Source: Colwellia sp. C2M11
Lineage (GTDB): Bacteria > Pseudomonadota > Gammaproteobacteria > Enterobacterales > Alteromonadaceae
Assembly (NCBI RefSeq): GCF_018860915.1
Contig: NZ_JAHKQD010000003.1
Location: 1-64,000, forward strand
DNA length: 64,000 nt
Direction: 5' to 3'
The notes beneath the pieces were generated by a model. That model did no database searches. It was not told where the DNA came from and worked only from the letters and a program-made list of their open reading frames with translations. Positions 56,040 through 64,000 of the stretch are shown piece after piece; position 1 is the first letter of the stretch, and each line of letters starts with the position of its first letter. The position numbers were made by a program, and so were the translations under genes.

Positions 56040-56530
56040 GTAGGGGCGACTTCAGTCGCCTGTTCACAATACACATCAATAACGCTGTATTATGTTATTC
56101 TCATTATTAGCCGAATAAATTCGCCTCTACGATAATTATATTCAACTCCTTCGTAGGGTTTATTCTTTATCGGGCGAATAAATTAGCCCCTACGGTGATG
56201 ATAATCAACTCCTTCGTAGGACGTTTTTGTAGGGGCGACTTCAGTCGCCTGAGCACAATAAACGCCGATAACGCTGTATTATGTTATATCCCATTATTAG
56301 ACGAATAAATTCGCCTCTGCGGTGATAATAATCAATTCCTTCGTAGGTCGTTTTCTGTATTAGGCGAATAAATTCGCCTCTACGATAATTATATTCAACT
56401 CCTTCGTAGGGTTTATTCTTTATCGGGCGAATAAATTCGCCCCTACGGTGATGATAATTAATTCTTTCGTTGGACGTTTTCTATATGGGCGTTTTTGTAG
56501 GGGCGTTTGTAGGGGCGACTTCAGTCGCCT
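56040..56530. repeat. Cluster of REP/BIME-like palindromic repeats
   Basis: Two short palindromic elements alternate. Element A, GGGGCGACTTCAGTCGCC, occurs three times (near 56043, 56232 and 56512). Element B, a GGCGAATAAATTCGCC-type palindrome followed by CCTAC, occurs five to six times (near 56110, 56172, 56290, 56362 and 56424), some degenerate. Linkers are also duplicated: AACGCTGTATTATGTTAT occurs at about 56091 and 56270, and CAACTCCTTCGTAGG at about 56143, 56206 and 56398. The array follows the second lysA and faces the 3' end of phoR, so it may serve as a bidirectional 3' end. Such elements are normally mobilised by REP-associated tyrosine transposases; none is encoded here. Confidence 0.85.
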
Positions 56531-56589
56531 GAGCAGGATATACAAGGTGTATTTTAAAAAGCAGTTGTTACTCTTTAAATTTAAACTAA

Positions 56590-57630
56590 CTAATGGGTTG
56601 AACTTTCATCAAAATAAATAGAGAACTCGCTGCCTTCTCCCCATTTGCTGGTAATCACTAATTCAGCTTTATGGTGAAGTAATACATGTTTAACTATTGC
56701 TAACCCTAGTCCTGAGCCTCCGGTATCGCGAGAGCGAGACTTATCAATACGATAAAAACGTTCTGTTAATCGATTTAATTGTTCAGATTTAATACCATCG
56801 CCATTATCTTTGACGCTAAATATCATTTTATCGCCATTTTTTTGCCAACTAATTTCAATAGTGCCGTGAGGTTGAGTATAAGCAATGGCATTAGAAATTA
56901 AATTGGTACACGCACTTTTCAATTCAGTTTCAATACCATAAATACCGATACCATGGGTAATATTAGTACGAATTTCATGCTGTTTTATTTGATTTAGCCA
57001 CTTTGCATCTTCAACAAGATTTTCGATAAGGCTTGGCATATCAACAGGCTTCATCGCATCATCATCACGATTATTTTCTACTTTAGACAAACTCAGTAAT
57101 TGTTCAACCAAGCGCTCCATTCGAGATACCTGCCCCTCAATGGTACAAAATACTTTTTGCCAATGGGAGTCTAACGCATATTCAGTTTCCTGAATCATTT
57201 CAACGTAACCACGAACAACCGTGAGTGGCGTTTTAAGTTCATGAGACACATTAGCTACAAACTCGCGTCGCATTTTTTTCATACGGTGATATTTAGCAAT
57301 AGCACGAGACATTAAAAAAACACGTTCCCCACCAAAAGACATTACTGATATTTCAAGTTGTAGCTCATCATTAATAGGTGAAGTAATTAAACAAGGTGAT
57401 TCAAAATTATCTTGGGATAAATATTCTGACAATACAGGATCAATAAGTAACTGCTCAATATGCTTACCAATGTCATCAGGAAAATTAACACCCAGTAAAC
57501 GCTGTGCCTTTTTATTACCCGAAACAATTAATAAATCGTTAGATAAGATAAGCGCTGCATCAGGTAAAGCCTCTATTCCTGAGTGAAAACGAAAGTCTGA
57601 CTTATCTTCAATATTTAAATGAGTTTGCAT
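56590..57630 (-). CDS. phoR: Phosphate-regulon sensor kinase PhoR, without N-terminal membrane segments
   Basis: PhoR phosphorylates PhoB under phosphate limitation and takes its signal from the Pst transporter through PhoU. The 346-residue product has a PAS domain (about 18-80, ALPDAALILSNDLLIVSGN) and a HisKA domain with the phosphorylated His in EFVANVSHELKTPLTVVRGY near 122. The ATPase domain has N-box ELKSACTNLISNAIAYT near 240, then VKDNGDGIK and GSGLGLAIVKH. The E. coli protein has 431 residues, with two membrane segments before the PAS domain. Here these are missing, and an in-frame stop two codons upstream plus the phoB stop 50 bases away leave no room for them. It would be soluble. 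Confidence 0.93.
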   Translation of the reverse strand: MQTHLNIEDKSDFRFHSGIEALPDAALILSNDLLIVSGNKKAQRLLGVNFPDDIGKHIEQLLIDPVLSEYLSQDNFESPCLITSPINDELQLEISVMSFGGERVFLMSRAIAKYHRMKKMRREFVANVSHELKTPLTVVRGYVEMIQETEYALDSHWQKVFCTIEGQVSRMERLVEQLLSLSKVENNRDDDAMKPVDMPSLIENLVEDAKWLNQIKQHEIRTNITHGIGIYGIETELKSACTNLISNAIAYTQPHGTIEISWQKNGDKMIFSVKDNGDGIKSEQLNRLTERFYRIDKSRSRDTGGSGLGLAIVKHVLLHHKAELVITSKWGEGSEFSIYFDESSTH

Positions 57631-57680
57631 TATTTATACTTGCTATGTTGGTTATTAATCATATTGTTTGACAACAATAT

Positions 57681-58388
57681 TTAGTTTTTAGACTTTTGGA
57701 CTGTTTTACCCGAAAAGCGGTAACCTGCACCACGGACAGTTTGAATAAAATCTTCATGGCCCGCGCCTGAAATAGCTTTTCTTAAACGTCGGATATGAAC
57801 ATCAACGGTTCTATCTTCAACATAAACATTGGTTCCCCAGACATTATCCAGCAGTTGTTCGCGTGAATAAACACGTTCTGTATGAGTCATAAAGAAATGC
57901 AATAATCGAAACTCTGTTGGTCCCAAATCTAAGGCATCTTCATTGATAGTGACATGATGAGATACAGGATCTAACTTTAAACCATGAAACTCTACTTTTT
58001 CAGCTAGTAATGTCGGAGACACACGTCTAATTACGGCTTTAATACGGGCAATCAATTCTTTAGGTGAAAAAGGTTTAGTAACATAGTCATCAACACCTGC
58101 ATCAAGGCCTTTCACTTTATCATCTTCATCAGCACGAGCGGTCAGCATGATAATAGGAATATTACGACTATATTCTCCTTGTTTTAATTCTTTAGCTAAC
58201 TTGACACCACTTCCGCCAGGTAACATCCAATCAAGTAAAATTAGATCAGGGTATGGCTCAACAATTTTTTCTTTCGCTTCTTTTATATCAACAGCTTCGA
58301 CCGAGTTAAAACCATTTTGTTCTAAAACAAAGGTGATCATTTCCCTGATTGGAGTTTCATCTTCAACAACTAAAATGTAACCACTCAT
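57681..58388 (-). CDS. phoB: Phosphate-regulon response regulator PhoB
   Basis: PhoB binds Pho boxes when phosphorylated and activates phosphate-starvation genes. The 235-residue product has a receiver domain (phosphoacceptor Asp in [11 protein letters not shown] near 54, Thr in MLTARAD, Lys in [11 protein letters not shown]) and a winged-helix domain with [15 protein letters not shown] and [17 protein letters not shown]. It is the first gene of phoBR, with a Pho box upstream indicating positive autoregulation. Confidence 0.97.
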   Translation of the reverse strand: MSGYILVVEDETPIREMITFVLEQNGFNSVEAVDIKEAKEKIVEPYPDLILLDWMLPGGSGVKLAKELKQGEYSRNIPIIMLTARADEDDKVKGLDAGVDDYVTKPFSPKELIARIKAVIRRVSPTLLAEKVEFHGLKLDPVSHHVTINEDALDLGPTEFRLLHFFMTHTERVYSREQLLDNVWGTNVYVEDRTVDVHIRRLRKAISGAGHEDFIQTVRGAGYRFSGKTVQKSKN

Positions 58389-58435
58389 ACATATACCTTA
58401 AAATATATTTACGTCACGTAATTTTCAATGTTGCT

Positions 58436-58469
58436 ATTATGCACAACAAAAATGACACTTTTGTGACAA
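58436..58469 (-). promoter_or_regulatory. Pho box and promoter of phoB
   Basis: On the minus strand TTGTCAC-AAAA-GTGTCAT (58452-58469) matches the Pho box consensus of two CTGTCAT half-sites with a 4-base spacer at 11 of 14 positions. A -10 element CATAAT lies 10 bases downstream (58436-58441), the spacing of PhoB-activated promoters in which the box replaces the -35. The start codon is 47 bases further on. Confidence 0.75.
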
Positions 58470-58551
58470 TAAACTAAGTGAAATACTTAATTACTTACCT
58501 TAAGTAACCACTTAGTACGTTTTATCTACTTAAATACTCACTTAAAAAACA

Positions 58552-58576
58552 AAAAAAGCCGCAATGCGACTTTTTT
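58552..58576 (-). terminator. Intrinsic terminator of the porin gene
   Basis: On the minus strand, AAAAAAG and CGC pair with GCG and CTTTTTT across one mismatch, with a 3-base loop. The following TTTTTTTGTTTTTT supplies the T run. It is placed between the porin stop and the phoB promoter. Confidence 0.7.
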
Positions 58577-58728
58577 ATGAAAAACTACTGTAAATATCCA
58601 TCCGTTAATGACTGTTCATGCATAATGTTAATATCTTATCAAACGGTCATGACTCCCTAAAAGAATATCCCCCTGATAACTTACACACGCCCTCTAAAAT
58701 ACAACGCTAATCTTATATAAAGTTGACA

Positions 58729-59652
58729 TTAAAAGTCATATTGAATACCCACACCTAAATAATCAGCATCCTGATTTTCAGTTTTCAGCTCAAACCTTGT
58801 ATAAAAAGCATAAAGTTTCGTATTACTTGCTAGCTTATAATCAATGCCAGCAGTTAGGCCAGAATTCTTCTCACTCCCTTTATAATCAGCCATCTGATAT
58901 TGACCTTTAAGCGTTGAAGCACCAATAGTATATTTAGCTGAAATCATCACGCCATCCATTTCAGCACCGGTATCAATATCCTCTTGATTTTGAATTACCA
59001 ACCCTACAATAACATCTGAAATTTTAGTTTGTACCGTCGCTCTGAACGTATCAAAACCTTTAACCTCAGCATCATAAGCGATTGCTGCATATAGCTGAGA
59101 TTTTTTCAGGTTTTTATCACCATAAAAAGCCCCGATAGATAGTGCGTCTTCACTATCTACTGAATCCTCCAACATATAGGTTACACCTAATTGGAAACCA
59201 TTAAATTTAGGGGACTTATAAGTAACAGTATCACTCAAACGATTTTCACCCGCCCAAAGTGTTTTAATATCACCATTTAAGTCACTAAATAAATCAGTTT
59301 TACCTTGAGATTGTTTCAATATAGAATCGTTTTTACCAAGTAACACTTCACCAAAAGAGCCTTTTAAACCGATAAACTGATTACGTGCAGTAAAAGTATC
59401 ATCGGCATCACCATCAATATCTATCTGAAACTCAGCTTGATAGACAACTTCTAGGTCGTCATTCAAATCATGACTACCTTTAAAACCTATACGAGAAGCA
59501 TTACTTTTAAGTTCGCTATAGCGGCCTTCACCATCATCAGAAGATTGTACTGAGACATTTGCTCGACCATAAATATCAACATTAGCGGCATAAGCCGAGC
59601 TGATACCAACTGAACACAACATTAAGCCAAGGGTACTTCTTATTAATTTCAT
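58729..59652 (-). CDS. Gram-negative general porin (Porin_4 type)
   Basis: The 307-residue product has a signal peptide (LGLMLCSVGISSAYA) and begins VDIYGRANVSVQSS, the usual first strand of trimeric 16-strand porins. It has SRIGFKGSHDLNDDLEVVYQAEFQ near 52, ARNQFIGLKGSFGEVLLGKND near 88 and a terminal Phe (GVGIQYDF). Trimeric porins of this class pass small solutes, and PhoE-like members are phosphate-starvation induced. A candidate Pho box lies upstream, and phoBR are its immediate downstream neighbours, so phosphate or anion uptake is likely but not shown. The leader also carries a stable hairpin just before the ribosome-binding site. Confidence 0.92.
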   Translation of the reverse strand: MKLIRSTLGLMLCSVGISSAYAANVDIYGRANVSVQSSDDGEGRYSELKSNASRIGFKGSHDLNDDLEVVYQAEFQIDIDGDADDTFTARNQFIGLKGSFGEVLLGKNDSILKQSQGKTDLFSDLNGDIKTLWAGENRLSDTVTYKSPKFNGFQLGVTYMLEDSVDSEDALSIGAFYGDKNLKKSQLYAAIAYDAEVKGFDTFRATVQTKISDVIVGLVIQNQEDIDTGAEMDGVMISAKYTIGASTLKGQYQMADYKGSEKNSGLTAGIDYKLASNTKLYAFYTRFELKTENQDADYLGVGIQYDF

Positions 59653-59666
59653 CTATATGCCTTTTC

Positions 59667-59697
59667 AGCCTAAAAAAGATTCCTGTCTTTTTAGGCT
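59667..59697 (-). promoter_or_regulatory. Leader hairpin in the porin mRNA
   Basis: In the mRNA sense AGCCTAAAAAGA and TCTTTTTTAGGCT form a 12-base stem with one bulged base around the loop CAGGAA. The stem ends 14 bases before the start codon, directly before the AAAAGG ribosome-binding site, and the loop itself contains an AGGA sequence. It is not a terminator, since no T run follows. It may control translation or mRNA decay. Confidence 0.5.
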
Positions 59698-59753
59698 ATA
59701 TATCTATCATTTTTATTACATAATATGACATTATAAGGCCACAATCACTTTAT

Positions 59754-59771
59754 ATTACAAAAATATGACAA
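59754..59771 (-). promoter_or_regulatory. Candidate Pho box of the porin gene
   Basis: On the minus strand TTGTCAT-ATTT-TTGTAAT (59754-59771) has the 7-4-7 Pho box layout, with 11 of 14 consensus matches. TATAAT lies on the same strand at 59730-59735, 18 bases away, further than the usual 10-11 bases for PhoB promoters. The box is therefore less secure than that of phoB. Confidence 0.5.
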
Positions 59772-59907
59772 GATAATTCACTAACCTAATTTAGATAACC
59801 TCGGTAACTTCAACCAAATTCATAATATTTATGTAAAAAACTTTATCCTTTCAATAAAAGTCGTTAAAGTCATTAATATGACAATCTAACAAATGAAATA
59901 AAATTAT

Positions 59908-61653
59908 ATGAAAGTTAAGAGCCTATCTCGAAAATTGCTAACCAGAGTGCTCTCCTTTTACTTTATATTAACAGTGGGTGTTACAGGCATTCAAATTATT
60001 GCCGAGTATTTTAACACTAAAAATCATATCAATAGTGAGCTGCTTACCTTAGAGAAAACCATTAGTGGTAGCTTGACCCGAGCCGTTTGGGAATTAAACA
60101 ATCAACAAGTTATTGATATTTCAGAAGGGCTTGTTGCCATTCCTATGATTAAAGGGATTACAGTTACTGATGAATCAAACAATATAATTACCCAATTAGG
60201 CGAAGTTATTTCTCCTGAAAAATCCAGTATTCGTAATATGGCATTAGATGATGCCTCTGAAGGCATAAGTTCGGTTACCGAAGGCTTATTTGGTCACTCA
60301 TTTCCTCTTGTGTTCGAATTTTCTGGCCGAACAACCTCTGTAGGCCGTGTTACCTTATTATCTAGCAACGCTGTAATATTTAGCCGAATTGAAGTTGGCC
60401 TCTATTTTCTTATTGGTAATGCTATTGTTAAAACGGCATTTCTAGTATTTCTATTCACCTTGGCCTTTAATAAGCTATTAACCACGCCGCTGAAAGAGTT
60501 AACACGACAAATTAGCCAGATAGACTTAGATGATCCTGAAGCCTCTAAACTTCATTCAATGAATTATGAAAAAAATGAATTAAATGTGCTTGAGGATGCC
60601 TACAACAATTTAATCAATGAACTAGTAGAATTCAAAGAGAAGTTAGCACAATCCCAATTAGAAACAGATAAAGCTAAAGAACAAATTGACGAAAACAATC
60701 TTTTACTTGAACAAGAAGTTGCCAGAAAAACATCTTCATTAAGCAGCACTATGCTAAAAATGGAAGTGCAGCAAAAAGAGTTACGAGAGCAAAAGAAAAC
60801 CTTACAAGAAGAAAACCTACGTCACAGCAAAACAGAAAAAACACTAACAACCACGAATAAAGATTTAATTCATTCAATTAAAGAATTAAATAAAGCTAAA
60901 GAAAGATTATTAGAAGCGGAGAAAATGGCATCACTTGGTGAGCTTTCCGCCGAAATATCTCATGAAGTAATCACGCCTATTGGTATTAGTATTACCTCTT
61001 CAAGTTACTTATCTGAGCAAATATCTCATTTACAACAGAGCCTAGATGAAAACAAAATATCAAGAAAAAGTATCGAAAGCTTTATCCAAAATGCTTTAAA
61101 TAGTACCAAACTATTAAATAACAACCTTCATAGAGCCTCTGAATTAGTCACAAGCTTTAAACATATAGCTACCGATCAAACGAGAGACAAAATTCGTTTA
61201 ATAAATGTTTCTAATTATATTGATGAAATTATCCAATCTATACACCCTAAATTGAAGAAAACGAGTCATTCCATTAAAGTAGATTGTGATGAGAATATTG
61301 ACATATGTAGTCATCCTGGCGCTATTGCCCAAATACTAATCAACTTAATAATTAACTCTATCATTCATGGTTTTGAGCAAATCAACCGTGGACAAATAAC
61401 TATTGATGTGAAGTATTATCATCATAAATTACTAATTGACTATAAAGATAATGGGCATGGCCTTAGCGAAGAAACCAAGGAAAAATTATTTGATGCATTT
61501 TATACAACAAAATCGAATAAAGGCGGAACAGGATTAGGAACTCATATTATTAAAAACTTAGTAACAGATACCTTAAATGGCACAATTACCGCGCATAGTG
61601 AAATAAATAAAGGCCTGAGTTACCATATAGAAATACCAGATATGCGTACATAA
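59908..61653 (+). CDS. Membrane sensor histidine kinase, orphan
   Basis: The 581-residue product has a first membrane segment (VLSFYFILTVGVTGIQIIA, about 14-32), a periplasmic sensor region (33-165) and a second segment (YFLIGNAIVKTAFLVFLFTLAF). A HAMP-like region and a long coiled coil (about 245-335) follow. The kinase core has the His in ASLGELSAEISHEVITPIG near 350 and the ATPase motifs LINLIINSIIHGF, DYKDNGHGLSEE, FYTTKSNKGGTGLGTHI. No response regulator lies beside it. The His-box sequence (SHEVITPIG) departs from the common HELRTPL. The signal is unknown. Confidence 0.92.
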   Translation: MKVKSLSRKLLTRVLSFYFILTVGVTGIQIIAEYFNTKNHINSELLTLEKTISGSLTRAVWELNNQQVIDISEGLVAIPMIKGITVTDESNNIITQLGEVISPEKSSIRNMALDDASEGISSVTEGLFGHSFPLVFEFSGRTTSVGRVTLLSSNAVIFSRIEVGLYFLIGNAIVKTAFLVFLFTLAFNKLLTTPLKELTRQISQIDLDDPEASKLHSMNYEKNELNVLEDAYNNLINELVEFKEKLAQSQLETDKAKEQIDENNLLLEQEVARKTSSLSSTMLKMEVQQKELREQKKTLQEENLRHSKTEKTLTTTNKDLIHSIKELNKAKERLLEAEKMASLGELSAEISHEVITPIGISITSSSYLSEQISHLQQSLDENKISRKSIESFIQNALNSTKLLNNNLHRASELVTSFKHIATDQTRDKIRLINVSNYIDEIIQSIHPKLKKTSHSIKVDCDENIDICSHPGAIAQILINLIINSIIHGFEQINRGQITIDVKYYHHKLLIDYKDNGHGLSEETKEKLFDAFYTTKSNKGGTGLGTHIIKNLVTDTLNGTITAHSEINKGLSYHIEIPDMRT

Positions 61654-61823
61654 CCGACACTTACCTCACTTAGCTGCCAGTGAAAATATAATTTTTAAAC
61701 TTGCTTAGACATAAGTTTTATTGAATGCTAATGATCCACTGCTTTTTTTCAGGTAATATGGCTTTTTTAAAAATCAGCCTCACTCCGTATACATTAGGTG
61801 AGCACCCAAGCTAGGATCCTTTT

Positions 61824-62747
61824 ATGTGGTTTAAGAACCTATATTTTTTCGCCTTTACTCGTCCATTTGAACATTCAGAGGAAGATTTAGAAAAACACCT
61901 GAGTGAACACCTTTTCACTCCTTGTGGCTCAACAGAAGTATCACACTTTGGCTGGGTGAATGCCTTAGGAAAACATGGTGATACCAGTGTACATAGTGCG
62001 AATGGAAATTTTTTAATATGTGCACGAAAAGAAGAAAAGATATTACCTGCCCCTGTGATCAAAGATATGATAGAAGAAAAAGTCGCTTTGCTTGAGCAGG
62101 AGCAAGGTCGCGGGGCAACAAAAAAAGAAAAAGAACAATTTAAAGAAGATATTGTTTTCGAATTATTACCTCGCGCTTTTTCTCGTATTTCAGATACTCA
62201 CGCCTACATTAGTCCTAAAGATAACATTATCGTTATTAATGCAAGTGCTCGCGGTAAAGCAGAAGATTTACTTGCCTTACTCCGTAAAGTATTAGGCACA
62301 CTACCTGTCACTACATTAGAGCCGGACGTCCAAGCTGACGAAACAATGACAGATTGGTTGGTAAAAAAAGATTTAGGCCCTAAGTTTCAATTAGGTATGG
62401 AAGCTGAATTTAATGCACTAGGTGACGATGGTGCTGTCATCAGAGTAAAAAATCAAGATTTAGACAGCGACGAAATAAAGTCTCACTTAGATGCTGATAA
62501 ATATATGGTAAAAGTGGCTCTTGAATGGGATGAATCATTATCATTTATACTTTGTGATGATTTATCTATTAAACGTATAAAGTTTTTTGACGTGATTCAA
62601 GAACAAAATGACGATATCGACAGCGATGATATTGTTGCTAAGCTTGACGCAGACTTTTCACTAATGGCAGGAGAATTAAATCGATTCATTCACGATTTAC
62701 TTGCAGAATTTTCATTGAAAACAACAGACTTATTAGAGAACGACTAA
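61824..62747 (+). CDS. rdgC: Recombination-associated protein RdgC
   Basis: RdgC is a ring-shaped DNA-binding protein that restrains RecA and promotes its loading where needed. The 307-residue product has the family opening MWFKNLYFFAFTRP and the blocks GWVNALGKHGD near 48, ICARKEEKILPAPVIKDMI near 70, KKEKEQFKEDIVFELLPRAFS near 100 and VINASARGKAEDLLALLRK near 135. Its length matches the family (303 in E. coli). pgk follows after 41 bases and may be cotranscribed. Confidence 0.97.
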   Translation: MWFKNLYFFAFTRPFEHSEEDLEKHLSEHLFTPCGSTEVSHFGWVNALGKHGDTSVHSANGNFLICARKEEKILPAPVIKDMIEEKVALLEQEQGRGATKKEKEQFKEDIVFELLPRAFSRISDTHAYISPKDNIIVINASARGKAEDLLALLRKVLGTLPVTTLEPDVQADETMTDWLVKKDLGPKFQLGMEAEFNALGDDGAVIRVKNQDLDSDEIKSHLDADKYMVKVALEWDESLSFILCDDLSIKRIKFFDVIQEQNDDIDSDDIVAKLDADFSLMAGELNRFIHDLLAEFSLKTTDLLEND

Positions 62748-62788
62748 CTTGTGTTAGTTAACAAGATTATTATTTATTTGGAGTAGAA

Positions 62789-63967
62789 ATGACAATTATC
62801 AAAATGGCAGATGTGGAACTTACAGATAAACGCGTTTTAATACGTGAAGATTTGAACGTGCCGGTTCAAGATGGAGTAATTACCTCTGATGCTCGTTTAC
62901 AAGCCGCATTACCAACAATAATTCAGGCCTTAGAGGCAGGCGCTAAAGTGATGGTTATGTCACACCTTGGCCGACCTACTGAAGGAGAGTTTGAAGATAA
63001 ATACTCACTTAAACCTGTTGCTGACTATTTAGCTGGTGCTATTAACTACCCTGTGCGCTTGGTAAAAGATTATTTATCAGGCGTTGATGTAGCATCAGGA
63101 GAACTTGTTATTTTTGAAAATGTTCGTTTTAATAAAGGCGAAAAAGAAAATGATGACGTTCTCGCTAAACAATTAGCAAACCTTTGTGATGTATTTGTAA
63201 TGGATGCTTTTGGTACAGCACATCGTGCGCAAGCAAGTACTCATGGTGTTGCTAAATATGCTCCTATTGCTTGTGGAGGTCCATTATTAGTTAATGAATT
63301 AGCTGCCTTAGCTAAAGCTATTGACAACCCTGCTCGCCCATTGGTTGCGATTGTAGGTGGTTCAAAAGTATCAACTAAATTAACTGTCTTAGATGCGTTA
63401 TCAAAAATCGCCGACACAATAGTTGTTGGTGGCGGTATTTCAAATACATTTGTTGCTGCTGCGGGCAAAGAAGTAGGTAAATCACTATATGAACCTGACT
63501 TAATTCCTGAGGCTCAACGCCTTTGTAAGCAAACAGAAATTGTATTTGCTGATGATGTAACCGTTACTCGTGATGGTTTTAGCGATTGGAAACATGATTC
63601 AGTAACAGAAATAAAATCATCATCAGACGTTGATGCACAAGATGATATTATCGATTACGGCCCAGCAACTTCAGCTAAAGTTGCTGAAATAATAAAAACA
63701 GCCGGTACTATTTTATGGAATGGTCCTGTTGGCGTATTTGAAATTGATGCATTTGCTAAAGGTACAGAAGTTATTTCTAACGCGATAGCTGATAGCTTTG
63801 CTTTTTCAATTGCAGGTGGCGGTGACACATTAGCCGCTGTAGATAAATATAATATTAAAGATAGAGTTTCTTATATTTCTACTGGTGGTGGTGCCTTTTT
63901 AGAGTTTTTAGAAGGCAAAAAATTACCAGCTGTAGAAATTCTAGAACAAAGAGCTAAAGAGCAATAG
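62789..63967 (+). CDS. pgk: Phosphoglycerate kinase
   Basis: PGK transfers the phosphate of 1,3-bisphosphoglycerate to ADP in glycolysis. The 392-residue product is full length, with [13 protein letters not shown] near 13, [10 protein letters not shown] near 56, [14 protein letters not shown] near 110, [18 protein letters not shown] near 185, [10 protein letters not shown] near 310 and [12 protein letters not shown] near 342. A GGAG ribosome-binding site precedes the start. The next gene is outside the window. Confidence 0.99.
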   Translation: MTIIKMADVELTDKRVLIREDLNVPVQDGVITSDARLQAALPTIIQALEAGAKVMVMSHLGRPTEGEFEDKYSLKPVADYLAGAINYPVRLVKDYLSGVDVASGELVIFENVRFNKGEKENDDVLAKQLANLCDVFVMDAFGTAHRAQASTHGVAKYAPIACGGPLLVNELAALAKAIDNPARPLVAIVGGSKVSTKLTVLDALSKIADTIVVGGGISNTFVAAAGKEVGKSLYEPDLIPEAQRLCKQTEIVFADDVTVTRDGFSDWKHDSVTEIKSSSDVDAQDDIIDYGPATSAKVAEIIKTAGTILWNGPVGVFEIDAFAKGTEVISNAIADSFAFSIAGGGDTLAAVDKYNIKDRVSYISTGGGAFLEFLEGKKLPAVEILEQRAKEQ

Positions 63968-64000
63968 ACATTTTCAAGTAGCGAACTTCCACACAGTTTA

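Larger units (their letters stand above)
58389..58728. other. Intergenic region between the porin and phoB
   Basis: This holds the phoB promoter with its Pho box (58452-58469), a -10 at 58436-58441, and the terminator of the minus-strand porin gene (58552-58576). The remainder, 58580-58728, lies in the porin 3' region and shows no gene. Confidence 0.6.

Noticed and set aside
56040-56530. Possible CRISPR array
   Set aside because: Repeats are palindromic and of two kinds, spacing is uneven, linkers are themselves duplicated and no cas genes are present. REP/BIME elements fit better.

Overview
The window is AT-rich chromosomal DNA of a marine gammaproteobacterium. The housekeeping content (metK, rsmE, gshB, yqgE, ruvX, ettA, rdgC, pgk, phoBR, 6S RNA), the AT-rich codon use and the secreted and TonB-dependent gene set fit the Alteromonadales, most probably the Colwelliaceae (Colwellia or Thalassotalea type). 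This placement is inferred from sequence style and gene content; no search was run. No tRNA, rRNA, CRISPR array, prophage or insertion sequence was recognised.

Layout. Positions 1-1225 hold a 6S RNA gene with its promoter, decayed tandem copies of its 3' half and a 36-residue basic micro-protein. Positions 1636-7423 hold metK (behind a MetJ-type operator), rsmE, gshB, yqgE, ruvX and a first diaminopimelate decarboxylase. Positions 7573-13274 hold a divergent pair of units: rhodanese plus DUF2892 on the minus strand, and a BigR-like ArsR repressor with an RND efflux pump and adaptor on the plus strand. Between them lie two copies of one inverted-repeat operator. Positions 13429-18605 hold ettA, a PilZ protein, a double-ACT protein, a DUF2805 protein, and a bactofilin coupled to an M23 peptidase.

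Positions 19413-39754 are the most striking part: a large locus for taking up and degrading peptidoglycan. A lipoprotein carries a zinc amidase, a peptidoglycan-binding domain and an AmiE/YfeW-like serine hydrolase. With it are a TonB-dependent receptor, a MurR/RpiR regulator, a NamZ exo-muramidase, MurQ, a BadF-type sugar kinase, an SSS symporter, an L-Ala-D/L-Glu epimerase, an NlpC/P60 endopeptidase, an exported NagZ-like GH3 enzyme, a second serine hydrolase, an NhaC antiporter and a D-cysteine-desulfhydrase-like PLP enzyme. A second block (52778-56014) adds an LD-carboxypeptidase, an M14-like putative carboxypeptidase and a second diaminopimelate decarboxylase. Together these could take murein fragments to GlcNAc-6-P, L-Ala-L-Glu and lysine without a PTS transporter. 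The locus resembles the Bacillus ybb (namZ-nagZ-amiE-murP-murR-murQ) and ykf (LD-carboxypeptidase, epimerase, endopeptidase) systems fused into one.

Positions 39948-52386 hold a two-gene unit between the two murein blocks. It encodes a 2783-residue surface protein of DUF11 and SdrD-B-type repeats, and an OmpA-domain outer-membrane barrel protein whose start overlaps it. Positions 56040-56530 hold a cluster of short palindromic (REP/BIME-like) repeats. Positions 56590-63967 hold phoR (lacking its usual membrane segments), phoB (behind a good Pho box), a porin with its own candidate Pho box and a leader hairpin, an orphan sensor kinase, rdgC and pgk.
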